This document shows, one piece after another, positions 42,450-54,900 of a stretch of DNA of 64,000 nucleotides. Location of the stretch: positions 186,001 through 250,000 of the forward strand of contig JANBVO010000043.1 in the NCBI GenBank assembly GCA_030052745.1, in the 5' to 3' direction. Every line of letters starts with the position of its first letter. Position 1 is the stretch's first letter. Below the pieces are notes generated by a model. That model saw nothing but the letters and a program-made list of their open reading frames with translations. It was not told where the DNA came from and made no database searches. Origin of the DNA: Pleurostoma richardsiae (lineage: Eukaryota > Ascomycota > Sordariomycetes > Calosphaeriales > Pleurostomataceae). Both the position numbers and the translations under genes were made by a program.

Positions 42450-45287
42450 TCAACTTGGATCCTCGGGCAATGCAGGTAAAGGTTTTCGGGATTTGTCGAA
42501 TTCGGACAAAGAAGAACGCGTAAGTGGAGGGTTGCTTGACTGCTCTTCCCCGGAGTCATCCGTACCAGTCTGGGGTGTGTCAATACCGGCATCTTGAGAC
42601 TCATTCCCTTCGACATCGGGGGGAGGACTGTCAACTTTGGGCTCCCGAAGCGGACCACAGGTAGTATTCTCTGAGGATTCCTGAGCATCTATGACTTGAA
42701 TGGTAGGAGTGCCTCCGCGATCATAATCAGAAGTCGGCGTGAGGGGCAGCGTCTTCTCTGTGTACGATAAGCTGCGAGAAAACTGACCGGGCCGCCCATC
42801 GCCGCGTCCGCCAGCTCGGGGTGGCGAGGGCGAGTCACCGCTGGCGTACGGGTCAATGCTTGCCGAAGGCAGCGGCGGCGAGAGGGGCCCGCGGTGGGTT
42901 CTGCTGCCGCGGCCGCCGGCCCCGGCCGCCAGGGCGGAGGAGAAGCCCTGCGTGAAGGCGAGGTCGACGGGGCTGCCGCGGGAGAAGATGACGAGTAGCA
43001 GGCAGGCGAGCAGCAGGACGGACTGGAGGATGGCCATGCGGCGCTGGAAGACGACCTCGTCGGCGAGCAGGCTGAGGCGGGAGCTGAGGGCGAGGATCTC
43101 GCGTTGCGATGCCTCGCGCTGGGTCTCGAGGGCGATGACGGTGGACTGCCAGATCTGGTCGTACTGGGCGCGGGCGCCGCGCAGCTCGGCGAGTACGGTG
43201 CGGTTGAGCCCGCCGAGGAAGGCGTCGACGCGGGCGATCTGGCGGCGCTCCATCTTGCCGAGGGCGTCCTGCAGGAAGCGCGACTGCTCCTCGATGTACT
43301 GCAGGGAGAGGGTCGTGTTGGACTCGAGGAGCTGCAGGCGCTTGGAGACGGTCTTGAAGAAGCTCTCCTGCACGGTCGGGGATGGCGCCGCGGAGGAGAT
43401 GGTGGCCGTGGAGGTCTTGTTCTTAGAGGAGGGGTGGGCGACAGTGGTGGGTTTGATGGGTATCACAGTGGAGGAAGGGGATGAGGGCGAGGGAGATGGA
43501 GCTTTGCTGGATGGCTTCGAGACGGAGGTGGAAGACGTGGAGACATCTGACCTTGGGACTCTTGGCTGAGTGGAGTTGCCCTGAGTGGAATTTGAGCCCA
43601 TGGTATCTGCGGTAGGGATAGGGATAGAGGCATTGACTGCAGCCGGGGAAGATGACGGGGATGGCGCCGGAGCATCACCCTGCGCAGTCGAGGGAGTACT
43701 GGTATTCTGCACAGGCTCGCTCGTAGGTTCTTGAGGCGAAGATGACTTCGTGCTTGAGACGGACTCCACGGGTGGGGATTGGACCACGCTGGGGTCTTCA
43801 GCAGCGGGGGAGACCTCGATGGTCTCCGTCGTTGTAGGCGTGCCTAGTCCACATGTTTCGAGGGCCGGCTCGACGTAGAATGTCGGGTGCCAAGGCGACA
43901 GGCCCATTTCCTGCGTGGACTCAGCATTCGAGTTGTTGGTTTTGTCTGTCGTGTTCGTCGGTTCAGGTGTCTCGGCGAGAGGCTGATCTGGTATGACCTC
44001 CGGCTCGGGCTCCGGGGCCGAGATGGTCTCCTCGGCGTCGCTCTCATCCCGCCCTGACTCAGCGTCCTTCCAGGTATCCAGCATGCGCGTGCCGTGGACG
44101 CGCAGCAGCGATACAGGGCAGTAGTACTCGTTGCCGTAGTGGGTGAGGAACTCGATGCGGATGTACTTGGCCCAGATCTTGGGGTTGTCGACCAGGAACG
44201 CCTGGATATCGCGCGTGTTGCGCGCCTCGAAGGTGCCGAGCTCCTTCCACCTGTCCATCTTGACGGGGTAGCGGTCGCTGACGCTGACGCGGAACCGGCG
44301 AATCATGCTGGAGAAGAACTCGAAGTTGGCCAGGACGACGGTGTCGACGAGGATGTCCTCGCTGAGTTCGACGATGACGTATTTGTTCTCCTGCGCGCAG
44401 GTGAAGAGCATGTACGAGTCCTTGTTCTCAACCAGGATCGCCTTGGCGTTTTTGGCGCCCGGGCTGGTCTTGAGCACCGTGGCGCCGCCGTCGAAGGACG
44501 AGAAGGAGAAGCGCTCCTTGCACGTCTTGCCGGCGTCCTTGGGCCGCGGGTACTGCGCCATGCCGTCGTCGTACAAGACCGGCTCATCGCCGTCGCCCTT
44601 GCGGTCTCTGCGCGCATCCGCCGTCGGGTTGGGGTTGGAGGATGCCGCCATCTCAGAGATCTTGTCGGACAGGACGTCGAAGTCGAGCGCGATCTCGCCA
44701 TCGTCGCCCAGGCTGTCCAGGTCGGCGTTCGACGAGCCAGGGTAGACCTCTCCGCCTCTGCCTTCGTTCTGCTTCCGGCCCCGTATGTCGGCAGGGTCCT
44801 GTCCGCTCTTCCGCAGCATCATCTCCTTCCACTCCTCGAACGACATGAAGGAGCCTGTGGCCAGGTCCTGGCCATCGTCCTCTTCAGCCTCCTTGGTCTC
44901 TCCTGCTTTTGGCGCATCGTCACCCTTGACTCCTCCGGGCGCCTTCTGCTCTGTAGATGATGTCCCTGAGTGTGTGATGTTCTGCGTGGCCTCTGCGGTG
45001 GGTGCGCTACCGGCAGCGCTTATATGTGTCGCCGCCGTGTTCGCCGTCTCGGTCTGGATTGTCGAGTTGGCGGTCGACCACGAGGTCCGCAGGCACTGCT
45101 GCGGCAGCGTGTGGGTGATGTAGTTTATCGTCCTCGACTCGCACGTCTCGGGTGTGCCCGCAAGGTCGTGCGTCCCGTAACCGGAGCCATGGCTGTGGTC
45201 CCGGGAGGCGGCGAGCCCGCGCTGGAGGTTGAGGAGGGCGGCGAAGACAAGAAGGGTTTTGTTGGGGCCGCCAGTTGATAGCCTCAT
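42450..45287 (-). CDS. SUN-domain ER membrane protein, SLP1/SUCO type
   Basis: Yeast Slp1, with Emp65, protects unassembled soluble proteins in the ER from degradation; this is the likely role by family. It is one exon of 945 residues. A signal peptide is at residues 1-26 (KTLLVFAALLNLQRGLA). The family hallmark SFMSFEEWKEMMLRKSGQDP is near residue 145. The SUN domain spans about residues 250-400 (RFSFSSFDGGATVLKTSPGA, YVIVELSEDILVDTVVLANF, YIRIEFLTHYGNEYYCPVSL). A Ser/Thr/Pro-rich stretch follows (about 400-640), then a coiled coil (about 660-745), a transmembrane helix near 751-770 (MAILQSVLLLACLLLVIFS) and a cytosolic tail. The layout places the SUN domain in the lumen. This differs from nuclear-envelope SUN proteins, whose SUN domain is C-terminal. 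High GC explains long antisense frames. Confidence 0.9.
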   Translation of the reverse strand: MRLSTGGPNKTLLVFAALLNLQRGLAASRDHSHGSGYGTHDLAGTPETCESRTINYITHTLPQQCLRTSWSTANSTIQTETANTAATHISAAGSAPTAEATQNITHSGTSSTEQKAPGGVKGDDAPKAGETKEAEEDDGQDLATGSFMSFEEWKEMMLRKSGQDPADIRGRKQNEGRGGEVYPGSSNADLDSLGDDGEIALDFDVLSDKISEMAASSNPNPTADARRDRKGDGDEPVLYDDGMAQYPRPKDAGKTCKERFSFSSFDGGATVLKTSPGAKNAKAILVENKDSYMLFTCAQENKYVIVELSEDILVDTVVLANFEFFSSMIRRFRVSVSDRYPVKMDRWKELGTFEARNTRDIQAFLVDNPKIWAKYIRIEFLTHYGNEYYCPVSLLRVHGTRMLDTWKDAESGRDESDAEETISAPEPEPEVIPDQPLAETPEPTNTTDKTNNSNAESTQEMGLSPWHPTFYVEPALETCGLGTPTTTETIEVSPAAEDPSVVQSPPVESVSSTKSSSPQEPTSEPVQNTSTPSTAQGDAPAPSPSSSPAAVNASIPIPTADTMGSNSTQGNSTQPRVPRSDVSTSSTSVSKPSSKAPSPSPSSPSSTVIPIKPTTVAHPSSKNKTSTATISSAAPSPTVQESFFKTVSKRLQLLESNTTLSLQYIEEQSRFLQDALGKMERRQIARVDAFLGGLNRTVLAELRGARAQYDQIWQSTVIALETQREASQREILALSSRLSLLADEVVFQRRMAILQSVLLLACLLLVIFSRGSPVDLAFTQGFSSALAAGAGGRGSRTHRGPLSPPLPSASIDPYASGDSPSPPRAGGRGDGRPGQFSRSLSYTEKTLPLTPTSDYDRGGTPTIQVIDAQESSENTTCGPLREPKVDSPPPDVEGNESQDAGIDTPQTGTDDSGEEQSSNPPLTRSSLSEFDKSRKPLPALPEDPS

Positions 45288-45904
45288 TGCGGAAGTGATG
45301 TCTCAGGAGTCGCCTAGAAAGTCCATGTTCGATCGACGGCCGGAGATCTGATGTTCTCTTTGAACGAGGTCCGTGGCGTGTCTCTTCTCTAGGTAGGTCG
45401 TAGATTGGAGAATAATGACGGGATTCCGCCCTCTACATACGAGTTTGTTGGCGGGCGAATGAGATTAAGGAGATTTGGCGGGTTGGCGATGGCTTATCGC
45501 GGAGCCGCCACGCTATTAATAGGCTAACCTGGCCTGGAGGCACCCCCCGGACTTGGCAACGGCGCCGGTGCGGTTCCCCCAAAAAGCCTCTCTACGTAGG
45601 CAGGTAGGTAAGGCGGCTTCTGCGATGATTATGGAACACTTCGGAGATACCTGGATAACACATACATATTTACACACTGGAAGGTAACGTGTTTTGTTCC
45701 GTGTTCCCCCTGTTGTAGTATATCTGGGCCGTTTGCAAATCGATAAGACATGCTGCTATCACCGAAGCCAGGGGTTGGAATGATGCGAATTTAAGGCACA
45801 TATAATATTAGACATCTTGCTTCTATAGCAGACTAAACGCAATTACCCACGCCACAACGCCGCCCCTATGCAACCTGATTTATCTCTCTCCTCGTCACCT
45901 ACTA
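45288..45904. other. Intergenic, MDN1 3' flank and SUN-domain gene promoter
   Basis: About 617 bases between two minus-strand genes. It holds CTAGGTAGGT (about 45390) and ACGTAGGCAGGTAGGTAAGG (about 45594-45613). No gene is seen. Confidence 0.6.
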
Positions 45905-48900
45905 CTACTGGTTCACCTCGGCAAACCACGTCCTCAACAAGCCGGCCAGCGCTCCGGGAAGGTCCTCGAGGTTGTGCACGATGAGGTAGTACTGGAAGGG
46001 GAACGTGTCCAGGTACCTCTCGATGACGACGCTGCTGCTGCCGCTCTCGTCCTTGACGAACCGCGCCTCCTTGAGCTCCAGCACGCTGTCGCCCTGCTTC
46101 TTGCCCGAGTCGTCCATGATGATGAAGACCACCATGATGCGCTCCTCCATCGCCTCCCGCAGCAGCCGCCGGATCCGCTCGTGCGCCGACGACGGCGTCA
46201 GCCCGTCCGACAGGATCAGCGCCAGCTGCCACAGGTCCTCCGACCCGCGGCCCCCGCTGCCCTGCAGCCGCGCCAGGCGGAACTGGTCGATCGTCTTGCG
46301 GATCAGGAGCCCGATGTCGGTGCGGTCCTGCTCGAACGAGAACCGCTGCAGGACCTTGGCCCCGGCGTCGTGCGACGCGAAGGGCTCGGTGAGCTCGTGC
46401 GCCGTGAAGACGTCTGCGCCGAAGCCCATGACGCCGACCTGGCCGGCCTCAAGCATCGCCAGGGCCCGAGAGACCATGACGAGGGATTCCAGGGCTAGGT
46501 TGCCTGAGGTGGTCTCTCCCATACTCCTGCTGTCGTCCACGCACAGGAGGATCTGATACGCGCGCTTCGTTGGAATGGCGCGGCGCATCCATATCTTGTC
46601 CCTCTTGTAGCTAGAAGCGATGTAGGGGATGATTTTCTTGATGTTGAGACGCTTGCCAGTGCGGTATGAGCCCGACAGCTTAGTAGACTGGGATGGCGTG
46701 AGGATCAGACGGAGCTGCGAGGTGAGTGCCAGAGACAGAGGATGAGTCTTGGCTTGGAAGGAGGTCCAGAGCTGCAGGCACTCAGCGTAGTCCCTAAGTG
46801 GCCTGTCTTGGTCGGTGAGATGAGTGACAGACAGCTGCGTTGAAGTCTCCTGTACTTCTTCGTCCTCTTGCTGAACTTGTGGCTGCTCGAGCGGCGATGG
46901 AGAACGGTCTCTCTCGTACGCGCCACGCCTTGTAGCGACTCCAGCTCGGCCTTCATCTTGCTCAGAGGCTTCCTTCTCCTGAGGCTCAGGCTGCTCCGGC
47001 GCATCCGTAGCTTGGTCCTGGGGGCCGTCTTCCATGTCGACCTCTTCGGGAAGGACGTGTGTTTGGTCGCCTTCCATTTCCTCGTCGATGGCCATAGAGT
47101 CGTCGATCGGACGCACCTCGTCTTCAGTAGCTGTGCCCAATGCCTGTGCATCAGGAGCCGCCTCATCGTCCTGGACATGTTGAAATTCTTGCTTCGCCAT
47201 TTCGGACTCGGACTTGTCTTGCTTTTGTTGCTGGCTTTCCTGGTTGTCTATTGCCTCCTTGATGTCCTGGTGGTTACGGTACCACCGCTCCAGGGCGTCT
47301 CCGAGCTTCTTGAACGGTTGCGACTCTGCAGGATCGGGCTGCTTCTTATCGTCGGCCCCGGCCTGCTCCTCTTCGGAGCCTGCCATTACGCCCTCTTTAC
47401 CGCCAGCTGTCTCTTGGTCCTTGGCATTCTGTCCCAGGCGACCATTTTCTCTCTGAGCAGCCTTGTTCTCGTTCTCTTCTTCATTTTCGTCGATGGGCTC
47501 GTTCTCGTCGAGGCCGCCACCGCCTTGAACGTCGCTCGGTACAGCATTTTCTTGGTCGTAATCCGTTGCATCGGGAGGTTGTGTCTTGGTCTTGTCCTCT
47601 TCATCATGAGGTTGTTCAGACTCCTCAGGTTCCTCCTGATCACCCAGTTCCATCTCCATGTCGACTTCCACTTCAGATTCGACTTCCTCTCCATCCTGGG
47701 AGCTGATGGCGTCATCCTCGACCTCCTGCGGCTTTGACTCGGTGTCGACGTCGCCTTCATTGACACTTTCGGTATCGGGCTCCTTTTTGTCCTCTTCCTG
47801 CTGACCTTTGGCATCCGAGAGGTCATCCAGGTCATCGCCCTCGTCCGAGGCGACGGAGTTCTGTTCATCCCCGTCCATGTCCATATCGTCGGGCAATGCG
47901 AGCGCCTCGTTCTCCTCGACGTTCTGGTCTTGCTTGTTGAGTTCGTCCTCCCGGCTGGCATCCTCCTGTTCCGGCCCCATTTCTTCCTCCATTTCGGGCT
48001 CTGCCTGATCTCCGTTCTCGTTCTCTTCAGGCTCTCCCTTCTTGTCTGCTGCATCGTCCGCCGCCACTTGCTCGTCCTCATTCTTCTGGCCCCTAGGCTT
48101 CTCGCCTTGCTGGTCTTTGTCTGCTTCCTCGCCGTTGTCATCCCACATCTTCTCATCAACCGCAGTGGGATCGAGATCGTCAACATCACCAGCCTCCTCA
48201 TCCATCTCGCCTTCATCCTCTTTCTCGTCTCCGCTCTTAGAGCCTTCTTCATCATCGTCCTGGCCGTCTACGCTACCCATCTCGCCTTCCATCTCCTCAT
48301 TGCCCATGTCCACAGCATCTTTCTCGTCTTCGATCTCTTCCTTGGCCTCCTTATTTGCCTCTTGAGCCAATTCGGAGAGATCTTCGTCGGGCTGGATGTC
48401 TTTACTGATGTCGTCGCCACCCTCACCGTCACCGAGGCCAGTGCCGCCCTCCACCTTTCCAGACTCATTCGAGGTTTCGTCGGATTTCTCCTGTGGCGTG
48501 CAGAAGCCTTGTGATGCAATCTGAGTAAACGCTCTGCTCAGATTATACACCATCCCGGAGGTGGAGCGATGCAGTTCAGCGAAGCCGACCAGAGCATCAC
48601 GGCAGGTGATGGCGTATTGCTCGAATAGGGGGGAGACCACAGCGAGGAGTGCAAATGCCGCCCTCTTCAATGTAGACTGCCCGAAATCGATGGATCTCAA
48701 CAGATTCAGGCAACTCTTGATATCGCTGGAGACGGTTTCCATGTGAAGTGACTGCAATCCATTGGAAGCACTGTCATTATACTTCAAGAGCCATGACGGG
48801 TCCTCACTTGACGTCGGCATTTCCGAGACAGCTCTCTGGTATTTCTGAATGCCGTCGAGGATCTTCTTGGACAGTGTCATGACTGCTTCCAAGAATCTTG

Positions 48901-51900
48901 AATTATCCGCCGCCGAAACGCTCTTCTCGTCTGCGACGCTCACAATGGTCCAACGGAGAATCTGCCGCGTGACGAAGGCTAGGTCTGGCCTCTCACTTTC
49001 AAGTGACTTCAAATCGCTCTCCATGGCTTGCAGCTGCTGAGAGACATGGTCCTGTATCTCTAGCTCCTTCGCGGTGATAAAGCCTCGTGGTATGTCCCGC
49101 GCGTCTTTCAGCTGGCCCACCAAAGGCTCGAATACTTCGATCCACTGTGTGAGCCTTGCCTGAGCACCACCATCGCTGAGTTTCCCCAACTTGGCATGAA
49201 CTTGCACTAGATGATGTCCGAACTTGAGGATCTGTATCAACCATTGCATCACGCGCAGGTGGTCGGACGGCTTGTCTGTTATGGTGACCTCGTTGTCACG
49301 GTTCAAAACCGTCAAGGTTCTAGCATCTTCGATAACTGCATCTAGAGACGATATGGCTGTCGTGGCTTCGGACAAGCGAGTCCGCTGCTTGAGCAGGATA
49401 TGCAGCATGCCCTCAAGATAGCCAGTGCTTCGTCTGACGACTTCGCGGCTAAGATCGCTAGAGTGGTCGTGCATGGCGGCACGAAATCGTGGAGCAAGAT
49501 CGAGGATCTTGTGGAAGTAGTACTCCGACTCCGTGAAGTCCACATTGCTGTTCGGCTTAAGGGGATTGACCCGCGCAAAGACATACCCTATAGTGCTCTG
49601 AATTCGGAGGAGATTCTCGCTGAGATTGCGCGTGAAACCCATGCGCCGGATAGTCTTCAGAGTCTCTTCATAGAGCCTCACCTTTCTCGATTTGAGGTGC
49701 TGAACCACCTGCTTGTTTTCGTCGGTCAGGAAAGGCGGTGTTTGCTTCTTCAAGGCGGTCATTGTCTCCATGAGGTCTGACACAAACTCGTCTATCTCTT
49801 CGGCAGCCTGAACGGCGCTCTCCGGAAGGTGCGAAGCCTTGGACATGACGCTAATGACCCTATCAGCGTTTGCGAGCCGCTTGGCATGAGAATCTTCTGC
49901 CCATCCCGGAATGAGCTGCTTGCAGAGCAGGGCGGCATCTCTATCTTCGGCAGGTGCTGGTCTGACGCCAGTGGCATTAGCCGTTGTCCTGCGGCCAGAC
50001 TGCTCTTCGTCGGGCAAGCCTTGATCAATGATAGGCCTCATTGGCTGGGCGAGCAGATCGCGGAATTTCCTGACGATGCGGAAGAGCTTCAGATGAGACT
50101 TGCGTGAGCTCTCTCTTAAGGCAACGATATTCGTGTCTTTCCAGCTAGCCAACAGCAGCACGTCCTTCATGCTCTTGTCTATGGAAGTTCTGCCCTTGTG
50201 GATTGTCTCGACTACCCTGGGCTCGTAGCGGTGATAGAGGGATAGGAAGTTTTGGACTGCATTCTGAATGATCACCAAAGGCGGGTAGTCGACGATGAGA
50301 AGGTCGAGATGCTTCTCTAGTTGTCGAAGGAGATGCAGTCGTGTCTTGAACTGGCCAATGATGGCCCTCGAGAAGAAGAGTTCGAGGTCGGAGATCAGCT
50401 GGATGGCATAGTCACCAAGATCCTGGTTCAGCTCCATCTTTGTCATCGGAATAGCGATCACAGCCTGGTAGGCCACAAACCACCAGGATTTGGCATCCTT
50501 CTCGCACTGCTCCATCTCCATGTCAAAGAGCTTAGCCCAAGTTGAGAGCTCCAGGCGCCGCCAGCTGACGATCAGTTCCGTCAACCTGTTGTAGAGAGGC
50601 AGTGCCGTGTTTGCACGGCTTGCCCAGCCGCCAAACTGCCACTCATAGACGAACTGATGCAGCTTCTCCACGCGGATGATGACCTTCGCCAGCGGTTCCG
50701 TATGGCTAAGTTCAAGGACATGTTCACATGCGGTTAGGACGTCTGCTAGAGGCTGCATATGCGCGATCTCATCAATCCCCTGTAGTTCCCTGAACCGCAC
50801 TTGTATACTATTCACAAGAGTGACTAGCTTGCGCACTTCGATGAGATTGGCGTCGGTATAGAAGTTGTACTTGGTAGACCTCGCATCCGAGTTAAAGCCA
50901 TCCAGCTTCTCCTCTAGCACCAGCAAGGCGGCGGGGAGAAGTGCTTGGTCCAGGTTTGTGCTGGTGACTGGGGGTTCCCTAGACAACTTCCTGCCGACAA
51001 GCTTGCACATGCTCTCGAGCCGCTCTTGAGGATCCTCGGCTGATAGGAAGATTCTCTCGTGCAGTTCAGCAAGCTTTACAGACAGATCCCGGACGACATC
51101 CTGGGGCCGAGATATTCTCGCTGGTCCTTGATCTTCGTTCTCGTAGTCTGGGAACAACTCCAGAAACTCGTTCTGGTCAAATTCTTCCTCATCCTCGAGA
51201 CTGCCCTTGAACCGGTACAGGCTTGTGTTTGCGGCTTCGCTCTTCTGATCCGCCTCGAGCTTCTTGCTCCATTCGTCGTAGAAGAAATGTATTGACTCGA
51301 ACAACGACTGTCCCAAGTCTTCAGTGAGAGCTCCGGCTCCTTCGACGCTGACGGCCATGCCGACAAAGGCAAGGAACTCTATGTTTCGAGCAGGTAGGCC
51401 ATGAGATTGCGATAGACTACCACCTAGGAAAGGAGTGACACGGAGAAGGGCCAGGGACAGGAGCTGTTCGGATGAGTGGTCATTGGACACCACATCATTG
51501 AGAGACAGCCCAACCTGAAGACACCTAAGGAGGCTAACGAGCGGCAAGGTTATATCTTGGTATGCGTGGAATCGGCTCGACAAGCGCTCAATCAGCTGGG
51601 ATATGTTGCTGTTGACCAGTTGCAGTTCCTGGGCACCATCAGTGGACATAGAGGTGACGTATCGGAAATGCATCGAGCAGACGTCGTTTCTTACGACAGC
51701 ATTCAAGACATTGACAAATTCTCTCTGGACTGAAGAAAGCTCAGTGCTGACCGGTCGGTATACAACCTGAGCTGTGGGAGGAGGAGGGCCAAGCTGCCTC
51801 ATTTCTTCTTCCATATACTCAGACCGCACGCTTGACTTCTGTCCAGTAAAAGCACGGTCGAGCATGCGAATGGCGTTCAGTCTCTCCTGCAGTTCCTTAT

Positions 51901-54900
51901 GGAGTTCTTCATGGAATTCGCGCTCGGTTTGTGCTCTCAGGTAGGGGTCGAACGTCTTGTCAGGAACGTAAAGCTTGATGCATCCCACAGCAAACTGAAT
52001 CCAGGCGATGGACGAGAACATTGTTTTGCACTGAGCGGACTTCTGGGCCGCAACAAGCGCAATGACAACTTGCTGAAAGTGCTTGTCGATGACTTGCAAT
52101 AAATGATCGGGATAGCGATTCTGCTGAACTAACGGCAGGTCGGGACGTTCAACCTCAAGGCCTTGCTCTGTCACTTTCACAGCTGACGGGGTTAGACTGC
52201 TCTGAAGGTATTCGAACATAGATGTGATCTCATCGGCAAGGCCTGGATCATGTGCCATGACGACGTCTTGCAATAGATGGAATAGCAGACTTCCTAGAGT
52301 GTTGACTGGGTCTGTCGAGATCGCGGTGGTGTACATTGCAAGCGTCTTCGCCATCGTCGGTAGCTCTGTCTCCAAAGATCTCAGGGTGACGAGATTCGTA
52401 GAGCGTATTGAGTCATATTTGGCAATGAGAGACGCTGAAGTTACGTTGCTCCAAGGATGAATTGAAGAGCCCTTCGTTAAAAGGTAGTCCATCGAAGCGA
52501 GGACGCTCGACGCACTGCCCCAAGTGCCCGTGCGCATATGTGAGATGGTTGGTATGTCTGAGAGGACTGCGATATCTTGGGCATCGGCATTTGCAGGGCC
52601 TGGCCTTGATAGACTGTGGAGAATCTGAACTTCTCTCAGCATCTCGAACTCTTCCGCAAGGAAAGGCCGAAGATCGAGCGCCCCATCTGTCGTCGATTCC
52701 AGCGATGAGACCTCCGCCTTGAGCGACTCGGTGAGTTGCCTAATGTCGGTAGTGGTTGTGCGGATCACGCTGTATGCTTGCGCAAGAGAGTTCATCGCCT
52801 TGGTCAGGTCGGCCACTGATGCGTCTGCTCTCCAACGGATGGAATCGAATCGTTTAGCGAGCTGCTCCATTTCTTGAATGCCAGCCAAGGTTGCTTCATT
52901 GGGAATGGGCGAAGGCCGAAAGATGTTCCAAAGCGTCTCCATGCTCAAGCCGGTTGATAGTTTGAATCCCGTAACGAAATCCTCTTCTAGATTCTTGAGG
53001 ACGCTATCGATCACTTGCAGGGTGAGCTCATCACCGATAGAGGTTGACATTGCCCTTAGAAATTCAAGTCCTTGGTGGAGATGTGCCTGGAACCTGGCTT
53101 CATCAAACGCTGAGTCTGTGGCAAAACGGAATGTTCTTCTCCAATAGTGTAGCAACGCCCGCAGGACCCCTCTACCATCCTTGAGGACCCAGGGCGTGTC
53201 TGGAGAGTTCTGAATATAGTATTCCATGGTCTTCACCACAGACACGAGAAAGTCAGACACCTTCACAGTCGAGTCTTTCGCAACAGTGGCAACTTGGTTG
53301 GAGATGACTGCCCGCTGGAATCGGTTCAGGGACGAAGGCCGAGTACGGTCGATACTTCGCAGTTGGTCTTGAGCAGCTTGTTGCACAGACTGGATCTCAA
53401 GAAAGAATTCATAGCAAGACCCCAGTCCAAGAGCAGTCAATGGAAATTGGCCAAGTGACAAACCCAGGAGAACTGGGTTCTGCACAGGATGCAACGAGTG
53501 GCTACGCGCCACGACGCTATTGAACGAGTCTTCCAGGATCATTGGGACATCCATAGCCTCGCTTCTGGCCGTGATCGAGATTGGACCATTAAGGCTCTCG
53601 TAGAAACGGATAAGAGCCTGTCTAATCGGCAGCGCTTCTGGCGACTGGATGTATGCTTGGAGATGAACCAGGGAATCCGGACAGGATGTTGGATTCCGTT
53701 CCGAGACTCGCAAGATCCCGGAAGATAACATCTGTATGTAATTGCGCAGCTTGGCCGAGTCTTCCAGAGAAAGGATGTCAGGCGCCACCCTGGTTATGTC
53801 GCAGGTTGCTGGAGTTGGAGACGCCTTTATCAGCGACGCCATGTTCTGATAACGCTGCATGCTTGATTCAACCGCGCAGATCATAGGCACGTAAGAAGCC
53901 ACGACAGAGGAAGCCAGGTCGAAATAGATCTCGACGGAGCGGTTTCTCATAGCTCGTGACAGCTCACCATAGCGAGGATCCATGGTCAAGAAGATGCGGA
54001 AATTCACATGTGGTCTGACGACCCTGGGCTCGCCGTCCGAGCCGCTATGTTCATTGATGCTCAAGAATCCATCCGGCCGCTCGAGCAATGAGTTGAGCCT
54101 GTCGAGGACAGAGGCGCTGCACAGATTGGCGTTGTCCAGAACAAGCCATTGACCCATCTCCATGGCCCGCACAATGACACCGTCTAACCACTCGAATCGA
54201 GGATTGGCCATGACGAGTGACTGTTGGAGCAGATGTAAAGCCTGAGACAAGAGCGAGCCGAGGGCTGAAGATGCAGCAACAACCGGCAGAAGGCTTTGCA
54301 TATGCGCCGTGATGGTCCCCAAGTCGTCTGCCACCCCATGTCCGTTTCTTAACAGTGAAAGAAGCTGGAGAGCTACAGCAGGTGCTTCCTTGGGAAGGAA
54401 GGATAGGACGAAGGCCTGCAGAGCATTCCTCACTTGCGCCAGGCAGGCTTGGAGGTCACGGAGGGGATCCGACTGCTCGAATCCACCAACGAGGTCCATG
54501 GTATCGATATCAGCATTCATTGGGAAGATCACCAACTCGTTCCCGGAACAGGCCGCAACGTGCTGGAGCAGCGATGATTTCCCGCTCCCCGAGGGGCCGA
54601 CGAGAATGCATGGAAGGTTTAGCTTGATGCAAAGCATTAGGGACTCGATCTCAGCAAGACGAGGCACCGTATCTATAGCTGGGAAGGATGCCGGCTGAGA
54701 CAAGGGGTTCCGGCTCAGCAAAGCAAGGCCGACTTGGGACGCCACAGAGCTCAAGTTGTGGTAGAGACTGTGTTCTCGAGGCTCCGTCCCAAAGGCATCT
54801 CTGAAGAGCTGGTTGACGTGCTGCCTGTCGGCAACTGTCCGAAATCGCTGTCTGATGACGATATCTAGGAAGTCCGGCGCGGTTCCGCTAGCTAATAAGG

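Noticed and set aside
42856-43569. Long + strand frame of 237 codons opposite the SUN-domain gene
   Set aside because: It mirrors the coiled-coil and TM coding region of a clear gene; the high GC of that gene keeps the antisense frame open. No family features.
44303-44701. Arg/Ser/Thr-rich 132-codon minus frame in the SUN-domain gene
   Set aside because: A shifted-frame shadow with extreme composition and no domain.
44094-44960. 288-codon + strand frame rich in Val, Ala, Leu and Asp
   Set aside because: Antisense to the SUN domain itself; composition is that of a reverse-complement shadow.
46868-47737. 289-codon + strand hydrophobic frame that looks membrane-like
   Set aside because: It is the complement of the Asp/Glu-rich arm of MDN1; acidic codons read in antisense as Leu, Val and Phe.
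47386-48255. 289-codon minus-strand frame rich in Lys, Arg, Met and Thr
   Set aside because: Frame shift of the MDN1 acidic arm; repetitive GAG/GAT codons read in another frame.
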